Position numbers and translations under genes: made by a program. Under the pieces are notes generated by a model. That model saw only the letters and a program-made list of their open reading frames with translations, was not told the DNA's origin and searched no databases. Below are positions 1 through 8,231 of a stretch of DNA of 64,000 bases, piece after piece (position 1 is the stretch's first letter; the number at the start of each line of letters is the position of its first letter). Source of the stretch: Wenjunlia tyrosinilytica (lineage in GTDB: Bacteria; Actinomycetota; Actinomycetes; Streptomycetales; Streptomycetaceae); NCBI RefSeq assembly GCF_014646055.1, contig NZ_BMMS01000021.1:62001-126000 (forward strand), in the 5' to 3' direction.

Positions 1-1112
1 GCGGTGTCGGAGACGGACTCCGCGACGGCCATCGGCACGACCAGCAGGATCAGCGGCATCAGCGTCGGGGACAGCCCCGCGAAGACCTGGAGCACGGCCC
101 CGGCGGCGGCCAGCACGCCGACGAGGCGCACGGACGGGCGGCGCAGGCGTCCGGCGAGGACCGCCCCGGCGATGCCTCCGGCGGCCAGCACGGTGGAGAC
201 CGCGCCGAACGCCCCGGAGCTGCCGTGCAGCGGGCCGGTGACCAGGACGGCAAGGGTCAGCGCGTAGTTGCGCCCGAAGACCGAGCTCAGGCCGGTGATC
301 GCCGCGAGCGCCACGAGCCGGGGGCGGCGCAGGAAGAACGCCAGCCCCTCGCGGGCGGCGCCGCCCTTGGGTGCCCGGTCCTCGGCGGCGAGGTCCTTCC
401 GCGGCTGCGGAGCCGCGGGAGTCGCCGGGGCGGCCTCGGGCTCGCTCCGGGGCTCCTCGGCGGGGGCTCGCAGCGCGTTGTCGACCGGGCGCAGGAAGGG
501 AATGACGGAGGCGACGAACAGGAAGGACAGGCCGTCGGCCACATAGGCGGAGGCGGTGCCGAACACCGCCACGGCGACGGCGGCCATCGCCGTTCCGGCC
601 AGGCGGCCGACGCTGTGGACGACGGAGCCCAGCGCGATCGAGGACGGCACGTCCTCGGTCTCGACCAGGTCGTTGCCGAGCAGCGCGCACGCCGGGCCGT
701 CCACGGTGGCGACCAGGCCGGTCACGGCGGCCAGCACCATCAGTAGCGTCACATTGAGCTGCCCGAACGCCACGAGGGCGGCCGTGGTGAAGGCCACCAG
801 CCCCAGGACCGCCTGGCTGACGGCGGCGGTGAGCTTGCGCGGCCAGGCGTCGACCGCGGTACCCCCGACGAGGCCGAGCAGCAGGCCGGGCGCGGCCTGC
901 ACGGCCAGCGACAGACCGGTGGCCGCCGCGGAGCCGGTGATCTGGAGGACGAGCAGGTTCTGGACGGTGAGCTGCATCCACGTGCCCGCGTTGGAGACGA
1001 GGTTGGCGACGGACCACCAGCGCATGCTGCGGTAGCGCAGGCAGCGCCAGGGCGCACGGTCCTCGCGCTCGCCCGTCCTGCGGAAGCGGGCGGGGACAGG
1101 GAAAGAAGGCAT
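1..1112 (-). CDS. MFS transporter, DHA3/MFS_3 type (C-terminus beyond window)
   Basis: The frame is open from the ATG at 1112 to the left edge, about 370 codons with no stop, so the C-terminal part is missing. The protein starts MPSFPVPARF and then has a first membrane segment beginning RWWSVANLVSNAGTWMQ, typical of PF05977-like exporters related to enterobactin exporter EntS. About nine hydrophobic helices are visible, split by a Pro/Ala/Glu-rich cytoplasmic loop near residues 210-245 (PAEEPRSEPEAAPATP), the usual position of the central MFS loop. The substrate cannot be told. It is transcribed leftward, separated from the DUF4190-like gene by about 220 bp in which I see no gene. It could export a small molecule or siderophore, but no biosynthetic gene is adjacent on the visible side. 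Confidence 0.85.
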   Translation of the reverse strand, partial: MPSFPVPARFRRTGEREDRAPWRCLRYRSMRWWSVANLVSNAGTWMQLTVQNLLVLQITGSAAATGLSLAVQAAPGLLLGLVGGTAVDAWPRKLTAAVSQAVLGLVAFTTAALVAFGQLNVTLLMVLAAVTGLVATVDGPACALLGNDLVETEDVPSSIALGSVVHSVGRLAGTAMAAVAVAVFGTASAYVADGLSFLFVASVIPFLRPVDNALRAPAEEPRSEPEAAPATPAAPQPRKDLAAEDRAPKGGAAREGLAFFLRRPRLVALAAITGLSSVFGRNYALTLAVLVTGPLHGSSGAFGAVSTVLAAGGIAGAVLAGRLRRPSVRLVGVLAAAGAVLQVFAGLSPTLMPLILLVVPMAVAESVSDT

Positions 1113-1335
1113 GGTGGGGGTTCTCGCCGGAGCACGGCGGGGCAGGGGGCGGAGTCGTTCGGCACGCGAGAACCCCGACACGGGCCTGCCGGTCGAGGCT
1201 CTTTGGCGCAGTGCCATTCTCAGCACCGTTTGGCCCGCCGAAGAAGCGCCGATCGAGCGCCCCGGGACGGTCCCTGGCGCCAACTCCCCACCCCGGCAGG
1301 AGCCGTGGGGCGGTGGTGGCGTTGCTCACAGGGCC

Positions 1336-2403
1336 CTAGGTCCCGGGCCGCCTCAGGTCGAAGTACCAGTAGGCGCTGTCGTAGTGCCACCCCGGAGCGA
1401 GCTCGAGGTCCAGGACCTGTTCCTCTTGCGGCACGCTGAACGCGAAGTCGGCCGTCGCCGACCTTCCCGGCCCCACCGTCGCGGGGAGGCCCTGGCCGAC
1501 GCGGTCGGTGTCCGACCAGATCTGGTCGAGCTGCGCCTCGTCACCGCCCTCGGCGAGCACGTGGTAGCGGGTCGTGTCGATGTCCCGGTCGCCCTCGTTG
1601 CGCACGGTGACGGAGATCCGGTAGGCGCGCTCCCCCAGAGTCCGGCCGCGGACCCCTGCCGCGGGGGTGAACTCCTTCGGGGCCGAGACCGTGACGTGCA
1701 GGCCGCCCCGGTACGTGGCGGTGCCGTTGTCCCCGAGGGGGCGGGAGACCGTGCCCTGGGCGCCGGTGAGCGGGACCGCGTCGAACTCGTCCATGAGCGT
1801 GCCGACCGCCAGCACGCCGATGGCCGCGGACAGCAGCAGCCCGCCCACCCCGAGGAGGACTGCGGTGAGCGCCATGGGTCCGTTGGTCGCCCGGCCCTTC
1901 TTCGCCCGGGCCCGGCCCATGAGGCCGAGGATGAGCGCGAGGGCGCCGAGGACCACGCCGATGAAGAAGAACAGGACGCTGCACGCGGCCAGGACCGAGA
2001 GGATCCCGAGGACGAGGGCGGCGACAGCCGCGCCGTTGCGCGGCTGGACCGGGTACGGGTACCAGCCCACGGACCCCATGGGGTAAAGCGGGACGGACCA
2101 GGGCGGCGACGGCCGCGCCGTGGCGGCGGGTTCAGCGGCGCGGGGCCCGGGCGCGGCGGGCTCAGGGGCGGGAAGCTCAGCGGGGGGAGGCTGAGCGGCG
2201 GGAGGCTCAGGGGTGGGAGGCCGGACGGCGGCGGGCGGGACGGCCGCCGGTGAGGACGCGGTGGGCGAGGGGGCCGCGGGGCGGACCCACGGGTGGTCGT
2301 GCCTGACCGGGTCCGGTGTCCCGGTGCGGTCCTCGGACGGGGCGGACCACGGGTCCACGTCCGGCTGCGGCTGCGGGGACGGCTGCGGGGACGGCTCGGT
2401 CAC
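1336..2403 (-). CDS. Pro-rich DUF4190/DUF4352-like membrane protein
   Basis: A 355-residue protein with GTG start at 2403. Residues 1-105 are a disordered Pro/Ala/Glu-rich cytoplasmic tail. Residues about 122-195 hold two transmembrane helices around a short basic GRARAKKGR loop, the DUF4190 pattern. The C-terminal part (about 205-355) is an extracytoplasmic beta-rich domain with the hydrophobic/Asn pattern ISVTVRNEGDRDIDT seen in DUF4352 immunoglobulin-like domains. No function is known for such proteins; many Streptomyces have several. It is divergent from the deaminase gene with about 60 bp between the starts, so the two share a promoter region. I see no strong ribosome site ahead of the GTG, so the start is the most upstream in-frame codon rather than a proven one. 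Confidence 0.7.
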   Translation of the reverse strand: MTEPSPQPSPQPQPDVDPWSAPSEDRTGTPDPVRHDHPWVRPAAPSPTASSPAAVPPAAVRPPTPEPPAAQPPPAELPAPEPAAPGPRAAEPAATARPSPPWSVPLYPMGSVGWYPYPVQPRNGAAVAALVLGILSVLAACSVLFFFIGVVLGALALILGLMGRARAKKGRATNGPMALTAVLLGVGGLLLSAAIGVLAVGTLMDEFDAVPLTGAQGTVSRPLGDNGTATYRGGLHVTVSAPKEFTPAAGVRGRTLGERAYRISVTVRNEGDRDIDTTRYHVLAEGGDEAQLDQIWSDTDRVGQGLPATVGPGRSATADFAFSVPQEEQVLDLELAPGWHYDSAYWYFDLRRPGT

Positions 2404-2464
2404 CGTTTCAGGTTAACGTCGGCGGCTAGGATGACCCGATTCGCCCTGACGCAGGAGGAGCAGC

Positions 2465-3523
2465 ATGTCCGACACCGCAGCCGCAGCCGACCTGGAGACG
2501 TTCATCGCCGGTCTGCCGAAGGCCGAACTGCACGTCCACCACGTGGGCTCGGCATCGCCGCGGATCGTCGCCCAGCTCGCCGCCCGCCACCCGAACGCGA
2601 AGGTGCCCTCCGACCCCCAGCAGCTCGCGGAGTACTTCACCTTCCGCGACTTCGCTCACTTCATCGAGGTCTACCTGTCCGTGGTCGACCTGATCCGCGA
2701 CGCGGAGGACGTTCGGCTGCTCACCTACGAGGTGGCCCGGGACATGGCCCGGCAGAACATCCGCTACGCGGAGCTGACGGTCACTCCGTTCAGCTCCACC
2801 CGGCGCGGCATCCCCGACCGGGAGTTCTGCGACGCCATCGAGGACGCCCGCAAGGCCGCCGAGGCGGAGCTCGGTGTCGTGCTGCGCTGGTGCTTCGACA
2901 TCCCCGGTGAGGCGGGGCTGGAGTCCGCGGAGGAGACCGCGCGGATCGCCACCGAGCTCCAGCCGGCCGGCCTGGTCGGCTTCGGCCTCGGCGGTCCGGA
3001 GATAGGGGTGCCGCGCCCGCAGTTCAAGCCGTACTTCGACCGGGCCCGGGCGGTGGGCCTGCACAGCGTTCCGCACGCGGGCGAGACGACGGGCCCGCAG
3101 ACGGTGTGGGACGCGCTGCGGCACCTGGGCGCCGAGCGCATCGGGCACGGCACGACCTCCACCCAGGACCCGGCGCTGGTGGACTTCCTGGGCGAGAACC
3201 GGATCCCGCTGGAGGTCTGCCCGACGTCGAACATCGCCACGCGGGCGGTGGCCACGCTCGAGGAGCACCCGATCAGGGAGATGTTCGCCGCCGGGCTGAA
3301 GGTCACGATCAACAGCGACGACCCGCCGATGTTCGGCACCGACCTCAACCACGAGTACGCGGTCGCGGCCCGTCTGCTGGACCTGGACGAGACAGGGGTG
3401 ACGGCGCTGGCGAAGAACGCGGTCGACGCCTCCTTCCTCGACGACGCTGGCAAGGCGGCCCTGGGCGCCGAGATCGACGGCCATCTGGCCGCGCATCGGG
3501 CCGACCCGCGGCACCGGGCGTGA
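2465..3523 (+). CDS. add: aminodeoxyfutalosine/adenosine deaminase family protein
   Basis: A 352-residue amidohydrolase of the adenosine deaminase family (COG1816). Metal ligands are visible as ELHVHH near residue 20, HAGE near 200, GHG near 225 and SDDPPMFG near 280, the standard zinc-site series. The start ATG follows a strong AGGAGGAGC ribosome site. After the first beta strand the sequence reads HHVGSASPR instead of the HLDG of true adenosine deaminases. Streptomyces homologues with an Arg at this place (Sav2595, as I recall) act on 6-aminodeoxyfutalosine in the futalosine route to menaquinone, with much slower turnover of adenosine. I therefore favour that reaction, by inference, although the usual automatic name is adenosine deaminase. 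It converges with the binding-protein gene 16 bp downstream. Confidence 0.9.
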   Translation: MSDTAAAADLETFIAGLPKAELHVHHVGSASPRIVAQLAARHPNAKVPSDPQQLAEYFTFRDFAHFIEVYLSVVDLIRDAEDVRLLTYEVARDMARQNIRYAELTVTPFSSTRRGIPDREFCDAIEDARKAAEAELGVVLRWCFDIPGEAGLESAEETARIATELQPAGLVGFGLGGPEIGVPRPQFKPYFDRARAVGLHSVPHAGETTGPQTVWDALRHLGAERIGHGTTSTQDPALVDFLGENRIPLEVCPTSNIATRAVATLEEHPIREMFAAGLKVTINSDDPPMFGTDLNHEYAVAARLLDLDETGVTALAKNAVDASFLDDAGKAALGAEIDGHLAAHRADPRHRA

Positions 3524-3539
3524 CGGTGCCCCTCGGCTG

Positions 3540-4715
3540 CTAGAGCCCCACGACCTTGTTCCACGCCGACGAGAAGCCGGGGCGTTCCTCCGGGGTGATG
3601 TCCCGCATCACCTGGAGGCGCCTCCGCATGGAGGCGGTGGGGAAGATCAGCGGGTCCTCGGCCAGCGCCGCGGTGTCCTTGTCCTTGGAGGAGGCGAGGA
3701 CATCGCGGGCGGCCGGGACGGGGCAGACGTAGTTGACCCAGGCCGCGAGCCGGGCCGCGACCTCGGGCTCGTAGTAGTAGTTCATCAGCGCTTCGGCATT
3801 GGCCTTGTGCGCCGCCTTGTTGGGGACCATGAGGCTGTCCGACCACAGCTCGCCGCCCTCCTCGGGCACGACGAACTCGATGTCCTCGTTGTCCGCCTGC
3901 AACTGGATGACGTCGCCCGACCAGGCCTGGCAGGCCAGCACATCGCCCGAGGCCAGGTCCTTGGTGTAGTCGTTGCCGGTGAACCGGCGGATGTGCTTCT
4001 TCGCCACCAGGCGGCGCACCTCGTCGACCATGTCGTAGTACTGGTCGGCGGTGAAGGCCCTGCTGTCCGCACCGCGTCCCATCAACAGCAGCGCGGGTGC
4101 CTCGTCCATCGCCGAGAAGAGCGTCACCCGGCCCCGCAGGTCGTCCGCCCACAGGTCGGAGACGGACCTGATCTCGCGGCCGAGGCGCTTGCGGTTGTAG
4201 GCGATGCCGGTGATGCCGGACTGCCAGGGCACGCTGTGGTGGCGCCCCGGGTCGAACGGCGGGTCGCGCAGGAGCGGGTCGAGATTGGCCCTGACGTTGC
4301 CCAGCCGCGCGGAGTCCAGCCGCTGCACCCAGCCGAGCTTCACATAGCGGGCGCCCATCCAGTCACTGGGCACGATGATGTCCCGGTCGAGGGGCTGCCC
4401 GTTCTGCAGGGCGGGGCTGACCTTGCCGAAGAACTCGTCGTTGTCGTTGATCTCCTCGACGTACTTCACCGAGATGCCGGTACGCCGGGTGAACTCCCGC
4501 AGGGTGGGCCTGACCTGTTCGTTCCCCTCCGCGACATCGATGTAGAGGGGCCAGTTGGCGAAGTCCAGGCGGTGCTCGCGCTTCGAGCGGTCGGGAGCGG
4601 CCCGCTCACCCGGGGGGACGTAGGCGGGCGGCACTCCGCATCCGGCGAGCGCGAGGGCTCCGGCGCCGCCGGCGGCGGCGCGCATCAGGGAGCGGCGGGA
4701 GAGGCTGCGGTCCAT
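3540..4715 (-). CDS. polyamine-type ABC transporter substrate-binding lipoprotein (PotD/PotF-like)
   Basis: A 391-residue extracytoplasmic solute-binding protein. The N-terminus has a twin-arginine SRRSLM motif, a hydrophobic stretch and the lipobox LAGC, so it is probably a Tat-exported lipoprotein. The mature part starts with LDFANWPLYIDV and contains VKYVEEINDNDEFFGK and IIVPSDWMGARYVK, characteristic of spermidine/putrescine-binding proteins. I chose the ATG at 4715 because it places the twin arginine near the start; a GTG at 4730 is an alternative. No polyamine ATPase or permease gene lies beside it in this window, so it is an orphan here or works with a distant transporter. Its role fits the polyamine catabolic genes at 18.6-22.1 kb. 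Confidence 0.88.
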   Translation of the reverse strand: MDRSLSRRSLMRAAAGGAGALALAGCGVPPAYVPPGERAAPDRSKREHRLDFANWPLYIDVAEGNEQVRPTLREFTRRTGISVKYVEEINDNDEFFGKVSPALQNGQPLDRDIIVPSDWMGARYVKLGWVQRLDSARLGNVRANLDPLLRDPPFDPGRHHSVPWQSGITGIAYNRKRLGREIRSVSDLWADDLRGRVTLFSAMDEAPALLLMGRGADSRAFTADQYYDMVDEVRRLVAKKHIRRFTGNDYTKDLASGDVLACQAWSGDVIQLQADNEDIEFVVPEEGGELWSDSLMVPNKAAHKANAEALMNYYYEPEVAARLAAWVNYVCPVPAARDVLASSKDKDTAALAEDPLIFPTASMRRRLQVMRDITPEERPGFSSAWNKVVGL

Positions 4716-4836
4716 GGTGGACAACCTCACCCCGCCGCGTTCCCTTCCACAACGGGCAGACCGTCAGTCGAGCGGCGCCGCGCATGACACCCTGTCCGGC
4801 GCGCGCGGCCGACTCCGGTGTGCGCCGCGCCGTGCC

Positions 4837-5286
4837 TCAGGCCACCTGCCGCTCCTCCACGGACAGGTCGTAGACCCATTGGCGGCGCTCGCGGGGCGGC
4901 TCGGACTTGGCCCCGTTGAAGGTGCGCACGACCAGGTGCGGGTCGACGGTCACCGTGGTCACCCCGAGCGGCAGGAAGAGCGCCCTGAGCGGGCCCTGGG
5001 CCAGGCGCACCCACCGCTGCCCCCGGCCGAGGGCGCGTACGAGCTGCTGTTCACTGGTGAACGCCACGGCGGTCGGCGTCCCCCGCGGTGTGCGGTACAT
5101 CTGCGGAACGCATCCGACGGGAGCGGTCCGCACGGGCACGTAGTACGGCCCCCGGCGCGACGGGTGGGGCGGCCGGTCCGCGGGCGCACCGCCCTGCGGA
5201 CGACCGTCCCGCGCAGGGGCACCGCCCTCCGGAGGGGCACCGGCTGGTCCGTCCGGGACGGTCCCGGACGCTTGGGCGGTCCGCAT
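4837..5286 (-). CDS. small SAV_915/SseB-like protein at the end of the biosynthetic cluster
   Basis: A 149-residue soluble protein with a Pro/Gly-rich N-terminal 45 residues, then a compact domain containing YYVPVRT, TPTAVAFTSEQQLVRALG and WVRLAQGPLRALFLPLGV. This pattern resembles the short actinobacterial SAV_915 family and the N-terminal half of SseB proteins; the assignment is tentative and no biochemical role is known. The ATG at 5286 lies only 5 bp after the stop of the ATP-grasp-rhodanese gene, so it is very probably cotranscribed with it. Whether it belongs to the cluster or merely sits at its end is not clear. Confidence 0.6.
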   Translation of the reverse strand: MRTAQASGTVPDGPAGAPPEGGAPARDGRPQGGAPADRPPHPSRRGPYYVPVRTAPVGCVPQMYRTPRGTPTAVAFTSEQQLVRALGRGQRWVRLAQGPLRALFLPLGVTTVTVDPHLVVRTFNGAKSEPPRERRQWVYDLSVEERQVA

Positions 5287-5291
5287 GGCGC

Positions 5292-6935
5292 TCAGGCCCC
5301 CCGCTCGATCGGGTAGCCGCCCCGCTTCCAGTACTCGAAGCCACCGATCATCTCCTTCGTCCTGAAGCCCAGCTCGGCGAGCCTGGCCGCGCCCCGGGTC
5401 CCCCCGTTGCAGGCCGGGCCCCAGCCGTAGGTCACATAGAGCGTGTCCGGGTCCAGACCGGCCACCGCCTCCGCGGTGATCCCGGCGTGGGGCAGGCTCC
5501 TGGCACCGGGGACATGGCCCTCGGCATGGGCGGCCGGCTGCCGGACGTCCAGGACGACGAAGCCCTGGACCCCCTCGGTGAGGTCGTGGTGCACGTCGAA
5601 CGGGTCGGTCTCACTGGCGAGCCGCGCCCGGTGGTACGCCGCCGCCTCCAGGGCAGGCGCCGCGGGGATGCCCAGGACCCTGGACGCAGTGCGGTAGCGG
5701 ATCGGCCGGTAGCCGGCCAGGCGCTCGAAGTCCCGGTAGGCGGCGTCGTAGTCCTTGTTCGACACCAGGAAGGTGCCGCCGTTGGCGGTCAGGGAGTTGC
5801 TCTTCTCGATGCGCTCACCGACCCTGACCTTCCAGGTCATCTCGACGTCGCTCTCGAGGTCGGGCTCGATCAGCTCCTCGACGACGCCGCTGGCCTTGGG
5901 GACCACGCCGTCGAAGCAGTAGATCTGCTCGCCGTCGTAGGGAAGGCTCTTGATGCCCGACTCGATCTCGAAGGCGAGATTGACCAGCGCCACACCGTAG
6001 TTGCGCTGCATGGCGGCCAGTCCCGCGAGGCCCTTGAAGCGGGCGCCCACCTCGAGGAAGATCAGCTCGTCGTCCGGGGTGAGGAACAGCTCCAGGTGCG
6101 AGCCTCCGTCGAGCCGCCCGAGGGCGTCCAGGGCACGCTCCCCGAAGGCGACCATGCGGGGCACCCGGGGGTCGGAGTCGATGAGGTTGATGTCGGCGTT
6201 GACCTTGCCGTTGGGCACCTCGAAGGAGTTGACGAGGTACTCGGTGACACCGGCGAAGACGGTCGCGCCGTCCTCGGTCACGATGTTGACGCTGTAGATG
6301 GTCCCCTCGACGAACTCCTCGTACTCGTAGGAGCGTCCGAGGTCACCGGGCAGCGCGGCGAACTCCTCCCAGTCGGTGATCTTGTGGACGCCCTCGGCGC
6401 AGGCGGCGTCGACCGGCTTGAGGATGAACGGCAGGCCGACCTCCCCGACGATCCTGGCGTAGTAGGCGGCCTCGTCGAAGGCGCGCAGCTGGGAGTCGAA
6501 GCGGCCGAACTTCGGCACCCGCACCCCGGCGGCCACCAGGCGCTGCTTCATCAGGCACTTGTCGCGGTAGGGCAGGATGTCGGCGGTCTTCGGCCCCCGG
6601 ATCCCGAAGTGCGCGCGGATCTCGGCGGCGACCATCATGTCCTGCTCGTCCCAGCAGTGCAGTGTCAGGTCCTCGAGCGCGACGTCGCGCAGGATCTCGC
6701 CGACCACCTCGCGGGTGGCGTCGAGGTCGACCAGGGAGTGGAGCATCGGTGTCGGGTCGGGCAGGCCGCACGGCACGACATGGACGTCGGCGAGCCCGTC
6801 GCGCAGCGGCGGTGTCAGGTTCTCGACGTCCCGGTCGGCGAAGACGCCGATGATGCGGACCCCGTCGGGTTCGGCGAGCAGGTCGTGGCGGAACGCCGCG
6901 TAGCCCCGCGTGGATATGACGACTGCTGTCTTCAT
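5292..6935 (-). CDS. ATP-grasp ligase fused to a C-terminal rhodanese domain
   Basis: A 547-residue protein. Residues 1 to about 400 form an ATP-grasp carboxylate-amine ligase: an N-terminal Rossmann-like lobe (MKTAVVISTRGYAAFRHDLL), KTADILPYRDKCLMKQRL introducing the ATP-binding lobe, the nucleotide lysine in PFILKPVDAACAEGVHK, hinge YEYEEFVEG, and the Mg-binding LIFLEVGARFKG. Residues about 444-547 are a rhodanese: FVVLDVRQPAAHAEGHVPGA, then the active-site loop CNGGTR with Cys509, matching CxxGxR, so sulfurtransfer is plausible. The start ATG overlaps the stop of the aminotransferase gene as ATGA, so it is translationally coupled. Upstream in-frame codons are a shadow of that gene. Predicted role: joining two amino acids, possibly with sulfur delivery. 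The substrate is unknown. Confidence 0.88.
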   Translation of the reverse strand: MKTAVVISTRGYAAFRHDLLAEPDGVRIIGVFADRDVENLTPPLRDGLADVHVVPCGLPDPTPMLHSLVDLDATREVVGEILRDVALEDLTLHCWDEQDMMVAAEIRAHFGIRGPKTADILPYRDKCLMKQRLVAAGVRVPKFGRFDSQLRAFDEAAYYARIVGEVGLPFILKPVDAACAEGVHKITDWEEFAALPGDLGRSYEYEEFVEGTIYSVNIVTEDGATVFAGVTEYLVNSFEVPNGKVNADINLIDSDPRVPRMVAFGERALDALGRLDGGSHLELFLTPDDELIFLEVGARFKGLAGLAAMQRNYGVALVNLAFEIESGIKSLPYDGEQIYCFDGVVPKASGVVEELIEPDLESDVEMTWKVRVGERIEKSNSLTANGGTFLVSNKDYDAAYRDFERLAGYRPIRYRTASRVLGIPAAPALEAAAYHRARLASETDPFDVHHDLTEGVQGFVVLDVRQPAAHAEGHVPGARSLPHAGITAEAVAGLDPDTLYVTYGWGPACNGGTRGAARLAELGFRTKEMIGGFEYWKRGGYPIERGA

Positions 6936-8215
6936 GACTGGATGGTCCCGTCTCCTGCGAGCTCGCTCAGGGACGCCGCGACGGTGTCGAGGCCGAGCGA
7001 GAGGTTGACCTGGCTGATCGTCAGCGGGGGCAGGAGCTTGAGCACTTCGCTCCCCCGCCCGCACGACTCGATGACCAGGCCCTTCTCGAAGCAGAGCCTG
7101 GAGACCTTGCCCGCCGTCACTCCGGGGACGTCGCTGAGGTCGATGCCCCACATCAGCCCACGGCCGCGCACCGGTATCCCCAGGGGACCGGTGACCCTGC
7201 GCTGGAGGAAATCGGCGACGAGCTCGCCCTTCTTGCGGACCTTGGCGGCGAAGGCGTCGTCGGACCAGTAGTGGCGGATGGCGGTGGCCGCGGCGACGAA
7301 GGCGAGCTGGTTGCCGCGGAAGGTGCCGTTGTGCTGGCCCGGCTGCCACACGTCCAGCTCGGGCTTCATCAGCAGGACGGCCATGGGCAGGCCGTAGCCG
7401 CCGATCGACTTGGCCAGGGTGACCATGTCGGGTTCGATCCCGGCGGGTTCGAAGGAGAAGAACGTTCCCGTGCGCCCGCACCCGGCCTGGATGTCGTCCA
7501 CGATCAGCAGGATCCGGTGGCGGTCGCACAGCGCCCGAAGCTGCTTGAGGAACGGGATCGGGGCGGCATAGACACCGCCCTCGCCCTGCACGGTCTCCAG
7601 CAGCACGGCGGCGGGCTTGTCCACACCGGAGCTGGGGTCCTCCAGCAGGCGGCGCAGCAGATCGAGGCTGTCGAAGTCCCCCAGCGGGGTCTGCGGGTAG
7701 GGGATGTGGGTGACGAACGGCAGCGTCTGGTGCAGCCCCTGGCGGAAGTACCCGGACGCGGTCGCGGCCAGCGATCCGGTGCTCACGCCGTGGAAGCCGC
7801 CGCTGAAGGCGATCACGGTGGAGCGGCCGGTGGCCAGGCGGGCCAGCTTGAGCGCCGCCTCGACGGCGTTGGTGCCCGAGGGGCTGGTGAACTGGACCTT
7901 GTAGCCGAGTCCGCGCGGACGCAGGATGTGCTCGCGGAAGGCGTCCAGGAAGTCCGCCTTGGCGGAGGTGGCCAGGTCCAGGCCGTGCACCAGGCCGTCG
8001 CCGCCCAGGTAGTCGATCAGCGCCCGTTTGATGCTGTCCGGGTTGTGCCCGTAGTTCAGCGAACCCGCACCGGCGAGGAAGTCGATGTAGTACCTGCCGT
8101 CGGCGGTGGACAGGCAGTCGCCCTTGGCGGTGGAGAACAGGGCGGGGAACGACCGCGAGTAGGAGCGGACCGCCGACTCCGCCGCCTCGAAGACCGTCTC
8201 GTCGATGACGCTCAT
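6932..8215 (-). CDS. EctB-like L-2,4-diaminobutyrate:2-oxoglutarate aminotransferase
   Basis: A 427-residue class III PLP aminotransferase. It resembles EctB along its length: SAVRSYSRSFPALF at the start, FLAGAGSLNYGHN, GGDGLVHGLDLATSAK, SPSGTNAVEAALKLAR, LIVDDIQAGCGRTGTFFSFE, and the PLP lysine K269 in TLAKSIGGYGLPMAV. EctB converts L-aspartate 4-semialdehyde and glutamate to L-2,4-diaminobutyrate. The ectoine genes ectA and ectC are absent nearby, so the diamino acid is probably a building block for the surrounding cluster. A clear GGAGGAATC ribosome site precedes the ATG, the gene starts 16 bp after the PurD-like gene, and its stop overlaps the next start. Exact substrate is inferred from family similarity. 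Confidence 0.92.
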   Translation of the reverse strand: MSVIDETVFEAAESAVRSYSRSFPALFSTAKGDCLSTADGRYYIDFLAGAGSLNYGHNPDSIKRALIDYLGGDGLVHGLDLATSAKADFLDAFREHILRPRGLGYKVQFTSPSGTNAVEAALKLARLATGRSTVIAFSGGFHGVSTGSLAATASGYFRQGLHQTLPFVTHIPYPQTPLGDFDSLDLLRRLLEDPSSGVDKPAAVLLETVQGEGGVYAAPIPFLKQLRALCDRHRILLIVDDIQAGCGRTGTFFSFEPAGIEPDMVTLAKSIGGYGLPMAVLLMKPELDVWQPGQHNGTFRGNQLAFVAAATAIRHYWSDDAFAAKVRKKGELVADFLQRRVTGPLGIPVRGRGLMWGIDLSDVPGVTAGKVSRLCFEKGLVIESCGRGSEVLKLLPPLTISQVNLSLGLDTVAASLSELAGDGTIQS

Positions 8216-8231
8216 GATTCCTCCGTGGGCC

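Noticed and set aside
5292-7529. A 745-codon frame as the true size of the ATP-grasp-rhodanese protein
   Set aside because: The first 198 codons are Arg-rich shadow sequence over the aminotransferase gene; homology begins at the ATG at 6935, which overlaps the upstream stop.
6932-8215. Ectoine biosynthesis locus
   Set aside because: Only the aminotransferase step is present; ectA, ectC and ectD are absent.
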